Below, one piece after another: positions 1 through 8,841 of a DNA stretch of 64,000 bases. The notes under the pieces are model-generated. The model did not search any database and was not told where the DNA came from. It worked only from the letters and a program-made list of their open reading frames with translations. The stretch lies in NCBI GenBank assembly GCA_913055615.1, contig CAJXKK010000002.1:62001-126000 (forward strand), in the 5' to 3' direction. Position 1 is the stretch's first letter. Every line of letters starts with the position of its first letter. A program made the position numbers and the translations under genes. Source of the stretch: an uncultured Ectothiorhodospiraceae bacterium (GTDB lineage Bacteria; Pseudomonadota; Gammaproteobacteria; XJ16; Halofilaceae).

Positions 1-1868
1 TGCGACAGTGCAAGCGTCTTGATGGCGACGATGCGATTGATCTTTGGATCACGGCCCTGGTAGACGGTGCCCATCGCCCCTTTGCCGATCTCTTTCTCGA
101 CATCGTAGCGACCCAGTTTCGGGTTCTCGATGTCATCACCACCCATCACCATGGTGCCGTCGCCGCCACTACTGCCTCCGCCGAGAACGACCGTCTCCTC
201 CATTTTCTTCGAGCGCTGACGACGAGTGGCAATGTCGCGGAAATCACCGTCGTGTTTCGCCATGTAGTCGTAGACGTTGCTCGCCTTGTTGAACTGGCGC
301 TTGCGTTCGTAGTCCAGTGCCAGGTTGTACAGCACCTCCATCATCGAGTCGTCGAGCGGGCATTTGCGGAATTTCTCGAACGCCGTGTCGAGCTGCCCCT
401 GGCTCTGGAACGAGAGCCCAAGCATACGGTTGCTCTCCGCCGACTCGGCGTCGGAACGGAGTTTGCCGCGTTCCGTGGCCAGAAAACGCTTGGTCATCAT
501 CAGCGTGTAGCCGACGACGAGCAGGGCGGCCGGCGTCGCGAGCGGGATCCACGTCTGTTGCGTAACCAGCAGTCCATACCCGGTGCCGGCCGCGCCGGCG
601 ACGAGCACGATGCCGATCACGGCCGCCACGCCGCCACGCAGCCTCGGGACCAGTACGACCAGATAGAGCGCGATCAGCGCGAACGCCCCGATCCGGGCCC
701 ATTGCGCCCAATCCGGGCTGAGGAAGAAGTCCTGTTCCAGGATGCTGGAGACGGCGTGGGCCAGCGTGATTACCGGGGCGGTCGTGCTGCTGATCGGCGT
801 GACCTGGGAATCGCCAACACCGGTGGCCGTGGCGCCCACGAGTACGATCCGATCTTCGTACTTCTCGGCGGGGATACGTCCTGACAGGACATCGTAAAAG
901 GAGTCCACTGTGAAAGCCGATCGGCCGCCGGCGCCATCCCCGCCGCCATAGAAAAACATGTTCATCTGCAGGTCCGGGTCGGTGGCGATATCCAGCCCAC
1001 CCAGGTGCACGCCGTCTCCCGGGCGGATCGTGATGTCTTCTGCGCCCAGATTCAGACCAAGGGCCGCAACTATCAGCGACAGCGACGGGTAGTAGTCGTC
1101 GAAGTAATCGATCACGAGCGGTTGTGAGCGGACGCCGCCGTCGATGTCGGGATTGAAATTCAGATGACCGATGGCGTCCGCGGCGGGGCCGACCGGCTCG
1201 ATCGGGGACAGGGCACGCCGCGCGGGCAGACCGAGGTAGCGCGGCAGCGCGCCCGTGCCTGGCGAGAGGTTCATGATCGTATTGGCGCGTACGTATTCGG
1301 GCAGAGGGTCGTCGGGTTTACCGACCGGCGATCCCAGTCGGAAGGGCATACCGAGGACGACGTTATCGGCGGCATCGATCGCCTCGGCGAGTTGCCGGTC
1401 GGTATCGAGGTCGGTGGCGGCGCGCCTCAGGCGTTCGTGCAGACCGTCAAGCCGGTCCCGCGCCTGGCCGGATACACCCGGATCCTCGATGATGGCCGGG
1501 AGTTCGCCAATGGCGCGCTGGTCGTAATACGCCAGCAGTTCGCGGATCCGGGTGAGACCGGGGTCGACCTGGGGTTCGAGGAAGAAAACGGTATAGCCAA
1601 TGGCGGCGGCGCCGCCATCGGCGAGCTTGCGGATCATCCGGCCATGCAGGTCGCGCGACCACGGCCAGCGTCCCAGGTTGGCGATGCTCTCGTCGTCGAT
1701 TGCGATCACGGCGATGCGATCGCTGGGCTCCGCCCGGGCGGCCGTCACGCCCCAATCGTAGAGGCTGCGCTCCAGACTCTGGAGGATCGCGGTCCCGGAC
1801 GCCGCGATGAATACGAGGCTGACGATGACACCGACAAACCAGTCGGATTTCAGGAAACCGGCCTTCAT
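1..1868 (-). CDS. CHASE2-domain serine/threonine protein kinase (3' end cut by window edge)
   Basis: The frame is open from an ATG at 1868 to the left edge, so the C-terminal part of the kinase domain lies outside the window. The protein starts with a membrane anchor (about residues 8-25), then a roughly 330-residue extracytoplasmic region with CHASE2 character (IAVIAIDDESI, DRIVLVGATATGVGD). Two or three membrane segments follow (about 393-455), then a TPR-like stretch (about 470-530) and the start of a Hanks-type kinase domain. The kinase start shows the glycine loop IGKGAMGTVYQGRD and the ATP lysine in VAIKTL. CHASE2 domains are extracellular sensors, so this is inferred to be a transmembrane receptor kinase; its ligand is unknown. 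It is divergent from the GAF/HD-GYP gene at 2032. Confidence 0.85.
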   Translation of the reverse strand, partial: MKAGFLKSDWFVGVIVSLVFIAASGTAILQSLERSLYDWGVTAARAEPSDRIAVIAIDDESIANLGRWPWSRDLHGRMIRKLADGGAAAIGYTVFFLEPQVDPGLTRIRELLAYYDQRAIGELPAIIEDPGVSGQARDRLDGLHERLRRAATDLDTDRQLAEAIDAADNVVLGMPFRLGSPVGKPDDPLPEYVRANTIMNLSPGTGALPRYLGLPARRALSPIEPVGPAADAIGHLNFNPDIDGGVRSQPLVIDYFDDYYPSLSLIVAALGLNLGAEDITIRPGDGVHLGGLDIATDPDLQMNMFFYGGGDGAGGRSAFTVDSFYDVLSGRIPAEKYEDRIVLVGATATGVGDSQVTPISSTTAPVITLAHAVSSILEQDFFLSPDWAQWARIGAFALIALYLVVLVPRLRGGVAAVIGIVLVAGAAGTGYGLLVTQQTWIPLATPAALLVVGYTLMMTKRFLATERGKLRSDAESAESNRMLGLSFQSQGQLDTAFEKFRKCPLDDSMMEVLYNLALDYERKRQFNKASNVYDYMAKHDGDFRDIATRRQRSKKMEETVVLGGGSSGGDGTMVMGGDDIENPKLGRYDVEKEIGKGAMGTVYQGRDPKINRIVAIKTLALS

Positions 1869-2031
1869 CCATGCCTCCCCCAAGGCCATTACCGGCTGAT
1901 CATACTACAAGAGCACTCGGCGGAAAGGGATGCGCGTGATCCGCCTCACGCGGGGCATCCCGGGCGGTTGTGATATCTTGCGTCCTCGTGTGCGGAATCG
2001 CCGTGCCGCCCGGCGACCCGGGAGCATCGTT

Positions 2032-3648
2032 GTGCGGGACCTCCTGAACCGTATCGAGCGCCTGAATGAGATCGGTGTGGCGTTGTCGGGCGAGCCGGAC
2101 CATACGCGGCTGCTCGAGACCATTGTCGAGCGTGCACGGGAACTGACGGCCGCCGATGGCGGGACGCTCTATCTCGTGCATGACAACCGCACGGTCACGT
2201 TCGAGATCCTGCGCACGGCCTCGCTCGGCCTGGCACTCGGGGGCAATACCGGCGAACCCATTCCGTTCCCGGCGCTGGCGCTCGAGGTCGATGGCGCGCC
2301 CAACGAGAGCATGGTCGTAACCCACGCGGTTCTGCGCCGCGAGACCGTCAATATCCCGGATGCATACGACGCCTGCGGGTTTGATTTCAGTGGGACCCGG
2401 GCCTTCGACCGGCGTATGGACTATCGCACGCAGTCGCTCCTGACGGTGCCGATGTGCGATCACGAGAACAGCGTGATCGGGGTCCTGCAATTGATCAACG
2501 CGATGGACGGAGGGCGCGTCATCCCGTTCGAACCGGCCGACCAGCGTCTGGTCGAATCACTCGCCTCGCAGGCCGCGATCGCGTTGTCGAACAAGCGCCT
2601 GCTGGATCAGCAGCGGGCACTGTTCGAGGCGTTCGTGCGCATGATCGCCGAGGCCATCGACGAAAAATCCCCGTACACCGGCGCGCACTGCCGGCGCGTC
2701 CCCGAATTGACCATGATGCTCGCCGAGGCGGCGTCCGGTACGAGCGAGGGGCCGCTCGCCGATTTCTCGATGACGGCGAACGATCGCTATGCGCTCTGGC
2801 TCGCGGGCTGGCTCCATGACTGCGGCAAGATCACGACGCCCGAGCATGTCATGGACAAGTCGACGCGGCTGGAAACGGTGTACGACCGGATCGAGACCGT
2901 GGCCGCGCGATGTGCCGCGCTGAGGCAGGAGATCCGCGCGGAGGCCGCGGGCGCGATCGCCGCGGCCGAGGCGCGTGACGATCACTCGAGCGCTGCGGCG
3001 AAAGCCGCCGAGCGTGACCGCGGGCTCACGGAGCTGGCGGACGATCTCGCGTTCCTGCGCGCAGTGAACCGGGGCGGCGAACGCCTGAGCGCTTCGGATC
3101 GGACGCGGATCCAGCGAATCGCCGCACGCCATTGGACCGATGCGGATGGGGTCCCGCGTCCGCTGTTGAGCGATGATGAACTGGACAATCTGCTGATCGA
3201 GCGCGGCACGCTGAACGCGGAGGAACGCCGGATCATCGAGCACCACGTCGTTGCGACGATCAACATGCTGCACGCGCTCCCTTTCCCGAAGCATCTGCAC
3301 AACGTCACCGAATACGCGGCCGGGCATCACGAGCGGATCGATGGTCAGGGCTACCCGAACGGGCTGACGCGGGACGAGATGTCGGTGCCAGCGAGGGCGA
3401 TGGCGATCGCCGACGTGTTCGAGGCCCTGAGTGCGGCCGATCGCCCTTACAAGACGGCCAAGCCGCTGTCGGAATGCCTGCGGATCATGCGCGCCATGCG
3501 CGACGAGGGGCATATCGACCCGGATCTGTTCGAGGTGTTTGTCCGTGAGGGGGTGTACCGGCGTTACGCGCGGGAGTATCTGGACCCCGAACAACTCGAC
3601 GAGGTCGACCCGGACAGCCTCCTGCTCACGGCACGCCGGGGGCGATGA
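2032..3648 (+). CDS. GAF domain / HD-GYP cyclic-di-GMP phosphodiesterase-like protein
   Basis: The N-terminal half (about residues 10-190) is a GAF sensor domain. The C-terminal half is an HD-GYP domain with the metal-binding pair in WLHDCGKI (about residue 262) and the signature HHERIDGQGYPNGL (about 434-447). HD-GYP proteins hydrolyse cyclic di-GMP; that activity is inferred from the intact HD and GYP motifs. Roughly 100 extra residues, partly charged and helical, lie between the HD motif and the HHE/GYP motif. The GTG at 2032 is chosen because GGGAG sits seven bases upstream and the protein-like sequence starts there. An in-frame ATG at 1930 would add 34 arginine-rich residues that do not look like protein. 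Confidence 0.85.
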   Translation: MRDLLNRIERLNEIGVALSGEPDHTRLLETIVERARELTAADGGTLYLVHDNRTVTFEILRTASLGLALGGNTGEPIPFPALALEVDGAPNESMVVTHAVLRRETVNIPDAYDACGFDFSGTRAFDRRMDYRTQSLLTVPMCDHENSVIGVLQLINAMDGGRVIPFEPADQRLVESLASQAAIALSNKRLLDQQRALFEAFVRMIAEAIDEKSPYTGAHCRRVPELTMMLAEAASGTSEGPLADFSMTANDRYALWLAGWLHDCGKITTPEHVMDKSTRLETVYDRIETVAARCAALRQEIRAEAAGAIAAAEARDDHSSAAAKAAERDRGLTELADDLAFLRAVNRGGERLSASDRTRIQRIAARHWTDADGVPRPLLSDDELDNLLIERGTLNAEERRIIEHHVVATINMLHALPFPKHLHNVTEYAAGHHERIDGQGYPNGLTRDEMSVPARAMAIADVFEALSAADRPYKTAKPLSECLRIMRAMRDEGHIDPDLFEVFVREGVYRRYAREYLDPEQLDEVDPDSLLLTARRGR

Positions 3649-3709
3649 GCGGTGCGGTCACCCGCTGCCGGCGATGCCGGTATGATGACGGGATACCGGA
3701 AGATGCAGG

Positions 3710-4804
3710 TCAGACGGAGCCGCCTGTCGTGATCGCGTCGGCCGGGACGCCCGCGAGGCCTTTTTTCAGGACCCGCACGTCGAATCCCCGCTCACTGAGG
3801 ATAAAAGCGGCGGCGGAACTGCGCCGTCCGGTGTCGCAGTAAAGGATCCACGTCCGCGCTGGATCCAGCCTCTGCGCCTTCATACGCAGGACGAACAGCG
3901 GCACATTGGTCGCGGATTCGATGTGACCATTGCCGAACTCGTCCGGCAGGCGTACATCGATCCATCCGGCGCGCTCTTCGATCCGCGCCGCGGCGGATTC
4001 GAAATCCACCCGCTCGATCAGCGGTTCCGTCAGCAGGGCATTGAAATCTTCCCTGGATAAGCGCATCAGCGTGCCCGATGAGAGCATCGTGACCGTGGCA
4101 TTGCGTGCCCTGTCGGCGATCAGCGCCTCTTCACCGAAGCTGTCGCCGGTGCCCAGTTCCGCAAGGCGGATACCATCCGGCTTCGCCTTCGTGGCCCGGG
4201 TCACCAGGCAGCGGCCATCGCGGATGATATAGAAGTAGTCGCCGGGCTCGTCCTGGCGGATCACGATATCGCCGGCCTTGCAGGTGACCGGTTCCATACG
4301 CATGAAGATCGCCTGGATATGGGCCGGGGGGATGCGCCGGAAGCTCTCCGTCTGCAGCAGCCGCGTCATCCAGTCGCCATCGTCTTCTTCACCGGCATCC
4401 GCGAGTTCCTCCACCCGGTAGCTCCCGGTCTGATCCCAGGTGAGCATCAGGTCGAGCAGATCGCGATCGACCGCGAGGGCGACCACATCCGTGCGGGCAC
4501 GCGCCGCGCGCGCCCCGGGCCCGATCACGTCGAGGGCGTTGCGCGCCGCCTCGGAATCGCCCTCGACGGTCTGCTCGATGCCGCTCGCGCCGTGGAGTTC
4601 GACCGTTCCCTTGACGAGAAACAGCCGGGCATCGCCCCGCTGACCGTCGCGGAACAGATGGCGGCCCGCGGCGAGCGACATGTACCGTGCCTTCGCGCTC
4701 AGTTCCTTGAGGTTGTCGGGGCCCAATGAAGCCAGTGGCGAGAAGCGCGCGAGGTCCCGTCTGCTGACATTATCGGCCATGGCTGCAGCAACAAGTCCCG
4801 TCAT
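3710..4804 (-). CDS. Double cyclic-nucleotide-binding domain protein with C-terminal rhodanese domain
   Basis: The first third resembles a weakly conserved cNMP-binding (Crp-like beta-roll) domain. A second, better cNMP-binding domain covers about residues 150-260 (GDSFGEEALIADRARNATV resembles the phosphate-binding cassette). The last 90 residues form a rhodanese domain with the active-site cysteine in ILYCDTGRRSSAA. No helix-turn-helix is seen, so this is probably a sensor or sulfurtransferase regulator and not a transcription factor; its partner is unknown. An internal ATG at 4780 is an alternative start, and neither start has a clear ribosome-binding site. It is divergent from the methyltransferase gene at 4953. 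Confidence 0.8.
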   Translation of the reverse strand: MTGLVAAAMADNVSRRDLARFSPLASLGPDNLKELSAKARYMSLAAGRHLFRDGQRGDARLFLVKGTVELHGASGIEQTVEGDSEAARNALDVIGPGARAARARTDVVALAVDRDLLDLMLTWDQTGSYRVEELADAGEEDDGDWMTRLLQTESFRRIPPAHIQAIFMRMEPVTCKAGDIVIRQDEPGDYFYIIRDGRCLVTRATKAKPDGIRLAELGTGDSFGEEALIADRARNATVTMLSSGTLMRLSREDFNALLTEPLIERVDFESAAARIEERAGWIDVRLPDEFGNGHIESATNVPLFVLRMKAQRLDPARTWILYCDTGRRSSAAAFILSERGFDVRVLKKGLAGVPADAITTGGSV

Positions 4805-4952
4805 TGTCGAAGCGGCGCCGAAAGTACCGGCTGGTTATTGCGAAAGCAACCGGAGTCGGCGCGGGCTTCGAGCGCCTGGTCGAACGCCCCCGGGGAGCCC
4901 GAAGATCAGTATAATCCCGGGATCGGGTGGGGCGGAGGTACGAGCGGTTCCA

Positions 4953-5708
4953 ATGAACCAGGACATTCAGACCTCTCCCATCGGCTGGGACGAAGCGCAG
5001 ACCGCATTGCGGATGTGGTACGAGACCGCGCCGGGAGTGGATCTGCACGCGCGGATCGCCGCCCGCATCGAGACCCTGCTGCGTGATCGTTATGCGCTCC
5101 ATTGCCTGCAGATCGGCGGCACCCGTTCCGGTGTCGATCTGCTGGCGGGGCGCGCGCTGATTCATCGAGTCCACGTCACCGGTGACGGGGCCGGCAGCAT
5201 GGCGGCGCATCCCGCCGCGCTGCCGCTGGCGAGTGGATCGATCGATTTCGTCCTGCTGTGTCACACGCTCGAATTCAGTGATGATCCGCATGCCATTCTG
5301 CGCGAGGTGGATCGGGTACTGACGCTGGACGGGCTGGTGCTCTGCGTCGGTTTCAATCCCTGGAGCCTGCTGGGGCTGCGCGGGCTGTGGGGGCGGGGTG
5401 TCCCGTGGTGTGGCCATTTCTACGGGCCGGGCCGGATCGCTGACTGGTTCGCGCTGCTCGGCTGGCGCATACAGCGCCGCGAGACACTCGGCTATGGCCC
5501 GCCCGTGCACAGCGAACGCCTGCGCCGGCGGTTGCTGGTACTCGAGCGGCTCCACCGCTGGCTGCCCGTCCAGGGGGGGATCCACATACTGCTGGGTCGC
5601 AAACATTCGATTCCCTTTACGCCCGTGCCGGCCCGGCGCCTGCGTGCGGAGCGCCGACCCGTAGTCGGTGGCGTCGTCCGCCCGACACGTTACACGGAGA
5701 TGCATTGA
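4953..5708 (+). CDS. YafS-like class I SAM-dependent methyltransferase
   Basis: This 251-residue protein has a methyltransferase type 11 core, with [20 protein letters not shown] and [15 protein letters not shown] marking the post-II/III region of the fold. The early glycine motif LQIGG is weaker than usual. Gene order (methyltransferase, rnhA, dnaQ) matches the yafS-rnhA-dnaQ order of enteric bacteria, so it is probably the YafS homologue; the substrate is unknown. GGAGGT lies 13 bases before the chosen ATG, which is long but the only good candidate. Its TGA overlaps the rnhA ATG by one base. Confidence 0.85.
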   Translation: MNQDIQTSPIGWDEAQTALRMWYETAPGVDLHARIAARIETLLRDRYALHCLQIGGTRSGVDLLAGRALIHRVHVTGDGAGSMAAHPAALPLASGSIDFVLLCHTLEFSDDPHAILREVDRVLTLDGLVLCVGFNPWSLLGLRGLWGRGVPWCGHFYGPGRIADWFALLGWRIQRRETLGYGPPVHSERLRRRLLVLERLHRWLPVQGGIHILLGRKHSIPFTPVPARRLRAERRPVVGGVVRPTRYTEMH

Positions 5709-6154
5709 TGACTTCGCCGGTCGTAATCCACACCGATGGCGCCTGCCGGGGTAACCCCGGCCCCGGGGGCTGGGGCGCCGTCCTTGAGCACGACAGCCGC
5801 GAACGGGAGTTGTACGGCTATGAGCCCGAGACCACCAATAACCGCATGGAACTGATGGCGATCATCCGGGCGCTCGAAACCCTGAAACGCCCCTGCAAAG
5901 TCCGGGCCATCACGGACTCGCAGTACGTGATGAAGGGCGTGACGCAGTGGATGCCGGGCTGGAAAAAGCGCGGCTGGCGCACCGCGGCGCGCAAGCCGGT
6001 CGCCAATCGTGATCTCTGGGAGCGCCTCGACGCGGCGCTACAGCGTCACGAGGTCGAATGGGAGTGGGTCCGCGGGCATACCGGGCAACAAGGCAATGAA
6101 CGCGCCGACCAGCTCGCCAACCGCGGGATCGACGAAGCGGAGGACAAGTGCTGA
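5708..6154 (+). CDS. rnhA: Ribonuclease HI
   Basis: Ribonuclease HI cleaves the RNA strand of RNA/DNA hybrids. The 148-residue protein has the usual length and all four catalytic carboxylates in context: the Asp in [11 protein letters not shown], the Glu in [10 protein letters not shown], the Asp in TDSQYV and the Asp in NERADQLAN. The start is the ATG at 5708, which shares one base with the upstream stop codon, indicating translational coupling. The gene in turn overlaps dnaQ by one base. Confidence 0.97.
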   Translation: MTSPVVIHTDGACRGNPGPGGWGAVLEHDSRERELYGYEPETTNNRMELMAIIRALETLKRPCKVRAITDSQYVMKGVTQWMPGWKKRGWRTAARKPVANRDLWERLDAALQRHEVEWEWVRGHTGQQGNERADQLANRGIDEAEDKC

Positions 6155-6876
6155 TGCGACAGGTCGTACTGGACACCGAGACCACCGGACTGGAGCCGCA
6201 GCAGGGGCACCGGATCATCGAGATCGGTTGTGTGGAGCTGTTCGATCGGCGCCACACCGGCAACCGCTTCCATCACTACATCAATCCCGAACGGGCGGTC
6301 GAAGAGGGGGCCGCAGAGGTCCACGGGATCTCCAACGAGGATCTGGCGGACAAGCCGGTCTACGCCGATATCGCCGAGTCGCTGCTCGCGTTCCTGCGCG
6401 ACGCCGAACTGATCATCCATAACGCGCCGTTCGATGTGGCGTTCCTCAATGCGGAGTTCGAGCGGCTGGGTACGGAATGGGGCCGCATCGAGGATCACTG
6501 CCCGCGCGTGGTCGACACCCTGGTGATGGCGCGTGACCGGCATCCCGGCCAGCGCAATGGCCTGGACGCGCTGTGCAAGCGTTACGAGATCGACAACTCG
6601 GGGCGTGAACTCCACGGTGCCCTGCTGGACGCGGAACTGTTGGCCGATGTCTATCGGGTCATGACCGGCGGGCAGACCGCGCTCCACCTCGATGCGGCCG
6701 GCGGGGATGAGACCGGCGCGGGGACGCGGCACGGACCAGCCCGCAGGCGCGGCGCGGTGCCGATCGTGCGCGCCGACCCGGGCGAATGTGCGGCGCACGA
6801 GGAGCGCCTGGCGGATATCGTGGCGGCCAGCGGCGGCTGCCTGTGGGGGCAAGGAGAGGGCCGCGGCGAGGCCTGA
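6154..6876 (+). CDS. dnaQ: DNA polymerase III epsilon subunit (3'-5' proofreading exonuclease)
   Basis: This is the proofreading subunit of the replicative polymerase. Exo motifs are intact: VLDTETTGL (ExoI), HNAPFDVAFLNAEF (ExoII) and HGALLDAELLADVY (ExoIII, the His-x4-Asp type). After the exonuclease domain comes GGQTALHL, which fits the Q-T-x-x-h-x beta-clamp-binding motif seen in E. coli epsilon, followed by a tail that would bind the alpha subunit. The 240-residue length is normal. The ATG at 6154 is preferred over a GTG at 6148 because GGAGG is ten bases upstream of the ATG but only four from the GTG. Confidence 0.96.
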   Translation: MRQVVLDTETTGLEPQQGHRIIEIGCVELFDRRHTGNRFHHYINPERAVEEGAAEVHGISNEDLADKPVYADIAESLLAFLRDAELIIHNAPFDVAFLNAEFERLGTEWGRIEDHCPRVVDTLVMARDRHPGQRNGLDALCKRYEIDNSGRELHGALLDAELLADVYRVMTGGQTALHLDAAGGDETGAGTRHGPARRRGAVPIVRADPGECAAHEERLADIVAASGGCLWGQGEGRGEA

Positions 6877-6904
6877 ACAGGCCGCGCCTGCACCCGGGGC
6901 CGCT

Positions 6905-7387
6905 TCAGACCGCGTGGCGCATCAGGCGCTGACGCTGGCGTTCCCAGTCCTTTTCCTTCTCGTCTTCGCGCTTGTCGTGCTTGCGTTTGCCCTTGGCGAG
7001 GCCGATCTCCAGCTTCGCGCGACCCCGTTTCCAGTACAGCTGCAACGGCACCAGCGTATAGCCCCGGCGCTCGGTGGCTCCGATCAGTCGATCGATCTCG
7101 TGGCGATGCAGCAATAGCCGGCGCGTACGTGTCGGATCCGTGACCACGTGCGTGGAAGCGGAGGGCAGGGGCGGGATATGGGCGCCCAGCAGCCAGCACT
7201 CGTTCTTCTTGAGCACGACATACGCCTCCGCGATCTGGGCGCGACCGGCGCGCAGGCTCCGGACCTCCCAGCCCTGTAGTTCCAGACCCGCCTCGAGCCG
7301 ATCCTCGATCGAGAAATCGTGCCGTGCACGCCGATTGACGGCGATCACGTTGCCGGTGGGCGCCTTGTTTTTCTTCGCTTTGGCCAT
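6905..7387 (-). CDS. smpB: SsrA-binding protein SmpB
   Basis: SmpB binds tmRNA and brings it to stalled ribosomes for trans-translation. The 160-residue protein has the family core: [34 protein letters not shown], the [10 protein letters not shown] segment and the basic tail [13 protein letters not shown]. No ssrA gene is seen nearby. The ATG at 7387 is the natural start. A perfect TATAAT lies only six bases upstream on the same strand, so a leaderless or nearly leaderless transcript is possible. The gene is divergent from ratA and convergent with dnaQ. Confidence 0.97.
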   Translation of the reverse strand: MAKAKKNKAPTGNVIAVNRRARHDFSIEDRLEAGLELQGWEVRSLRAGRAQIAEAYVVLKKNECWLLGAHIPPLPSASTHVVTDPTRTRRLLLHRHEIDRLIGATERRGYTLVPLQLYWKRGRAKLEIGLAKGKRKHDKREDEKEKDWERQRQRLMRHAV

Positions 7388-7393
7388 CCTCTC

Positions 7394-7399
7394 ATTATA
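7394..7399 (-). promoter_or_regulatory. Candidate -10 box (TATAAT) for smpB
   Basis: On the minus strand the sequence reads TATAATGAGAGG directly before the smpB ATG. With the usual 6-7 base distance, transcription would begin at or within a base or two of the start codon. No good -35 box is seen 16-18 bases upstream, so this rests on the -10 match alone. Confidence 0.4.
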
Positions 7400-7606
7400 G
7401 GACAGTGGATGGGTCCGGCGCGCGGGTTGCAAAGTGGTCGAAGCTGTGGGCGCGCGCGGCGGCACTGTGGCATCGCCATGCCGGGTCATGTACCGATACT
7501 GTTCGCGGGTGCGCGCACGCTTGAGTCGCACGACCGGTTTGGAGACAATCCGCGCCACCCGGCCACGACCCGTCTGGCCGGTCCATCCACAACTACCGGA
7601 CCCATC

Positions 7607-8041
7607 GTGCCCCGAATCCAGCGTTCCGCAACGGTGCCCCATTCTGCCGAACAGATGTTCGATCTGGTGAATGACGTCGAGTCCTATCCGCGTTTCCTGC
7701 CCTGGTGTCGGAGCGCACGGGTATTGTCGAGCGGGCAGCGTGAGGTCCGGGCGCGCATCGAAATGGCCAAGGGGGCGCTGCATCGCTCCTTCAGCACGCG
7801 CAATGAACTCGAGCCCGGCCGCCGGATCCGTGTCCGCCTGGAAGACGGGCCCTTCAGCCGGCTCGAGGGTGACTGGCACTTCGATCCCGATGAGCGCGGC
7901 GGGTGCCGCGTCTCGCTCGATCTGGAGTACGAGTTCGCCGGGCGTGTGTTCAGTGCGGTGATCGGACCGGTCTTCAATCAGATCGCACAGACGATGGTCG
8001 ATTCCTTCGTCCGCCGGGCCGATTCGCTGTACGGTCGCTGA
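7607..8041 (+). CDS. ratA: RatA/COQ10-like START-domain protein
   Basis: This 144-residue protein belongs to the polyketide cyclase/START family that includes E. coli RatA (reported as an inhibitor of 70S assembly) and mitochondrial Coq10 (a ubiquinone-binding protein). Family hallmarks are the start [19 protein letters not shown], the FLPWC motif and the C-terminal helix [17 protein letters not shown]. Which of the two roles applies cannot be read from sequence. The GTG at 7607 gives the family's usual N-terminus. It is followed one base later by rnfH and is divergent from smpB, the order conserved in Gammaproteobacteria. Confidence 0.92.
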   Translation: MPRIQRSATVPHSAEQMFDLVNDVESYPRFLPWCRSARVLSSGQREVRARIEMAKGALHRSFSTRNELEPGRRIRVRLEDGPFSRLEGDWHFDPDERGGCRVSLDLEYEFAGRVFSAVIGPVFNQIAQTMVDSFVRRADSLYGR

Positions 8042-8042
8042 T

Positions 8043-8312
8043 ATGCGCGTAGAGGTCGCGTATGCCCGACCGGAGCGCCAGCGGCTGGTGACGGTGGAAC
8101 TGGCAGCCGGCGCGACCGCACGCGACGCGGTGTACGCATCCGGCCTCGCTGAGGAATTCCCCGAAATCGATCCCGAACGGGCCCCCCTCGGCGTGTTCGG
8201 GCAGGCCTGTTTCGGCGATGCCGTGCTGCGCGCCGGCGACCGCGTGGAGATCTACCGCCCGCTGGAGATCGATCCCAAAGAAGCGCGGCGACTCCGCGCC
8301 CGCGAGCGGTAA
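8043..8312 (+). CDS. rnfH: RnfH family ubiquitin-like protein (UPF0125)
   Basis: This 89-residue beta-grasp protein shows the family pattern MRVEVAYA, a central ARDAV helix, and the C-terminal [18 protein letters not shown]. RnfH proteins commonly sit next to ratA, as here (a one-base gap). The molecular function is unsettled; despite the name, no rnf electron-transport genes are in this window. Confidence 0.93.
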   Translation: MRVEVAYARPERQRLVTVELAAGATARDAVYASGLAEEFPEIDPERAPLGVFGQACFGDAVLRAGDRVEIYRPLEIDPKEARRLRARER

Positions 8313-8318
8313 TCCCGC

Positions 8319-8765
8319 TCAGCTCCCGGGCATCTCCTGACCCGGGCCACGATCGCCGCCCGTGTCCGTCGGCCCCCCGTGCGTGTCCACATCCGGCAGC
8401 GGCTGGGCATCGCCCTCGGGCACCGGCTCATCCGGTGGCTGGTAGCGACTCCGGATGCTCGCGACCCGGTCCTGTTCATCGAAGTACAGCGTCAGGCGCT
8501 GCGGATTGCCTATGTCGCGCCCCGCTTTTGCGCGGTAGTAGAGGTAATCCCAGCGATCCCGGCGGAATGGGGCGCCGAGAATCGGCTCGCCCAGCAGTTC
8601 GCGGACCCGGGCCCGCGTCTGACCCTCCTCGAGTGCGGCGATATCCTCGTTCGAGAGCAGTTTACCCTGCTGGATTTCTGGCCTTTCGGCCTCCGGAACG
8701 AGGAAGGCGCAACCGCCGAGGAAAACGGCGGCGGCGGCGAGGGAACAGAATCGAATCAATGGCAT
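8319..8765 (-). CDS. bamE: Outer-membrane assembly lipoprotein BamE
   Basis: BamE is an accessory lipoprotein of the BAM complex that inserts beta-barrel proteins. The 148-residue protein begins with a lipoprotein signal ending in the lipobox LGGC (Cys about residue 19). The SmpA/OmlA fold follows: QGKLLSNEDIAALEEGQTR, VRELLGEPIL, RWDYLYY and LTLYFDEQDRVASI. The tail after about residue 110 is Pro/Asp/Gly-rich and likely disordered. It is divergent from fur, as in many gammaproteobacteria. Confidence 0.95.
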   Translation of the reverse strand: MPLIRFCSLAAAAVFLGGCAFLVPEAERPEIQQGKLLSNEDIAALEEGQTRARVRELLGEPILGAPFRRDRWDYLYYRAKAGRDIGNPQRLTLYFDEQDRVASIRSRYQPPDEPVPEGDAQPLPDVDTHGGPTDTGGDRGPGQEMPGS

Positions 8766-8793
8766 CGTCAGGACCGGTCAGATCGGGTAGAAT
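8765..8793 (+). promoter_or_regulatory. Candidate fur promoter overlapping the bamE start
   Basis: TCGTCA at 8765-8770 (four of six matches to the -35 consensus) and TAGAAT at 8788-8793 are separated by 17 bases, about 50 bases before the fur start. The -35 would overlap the bamE ATG on the other strand. No Fur box is evident. Confidence 0.35.
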
Positions 8794-8841
8794 GAGTCTA
8801 AATCATAACGCGTCCGCAGACTACGCGACGGGGCGGATTCA

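Noticed and set aside
1164-1973. A 269-codon plus-strand frame opposite the CHASE2 kinase
   Set aside because: The minus-strand frame has clear CHASE2 and kinase motifs, so this is its shadow.
6877-7606. ssrA (tmRNA) gene next to smpB
   Set aside because: The flanks of smpB are short and contain no tRNA-like ends.
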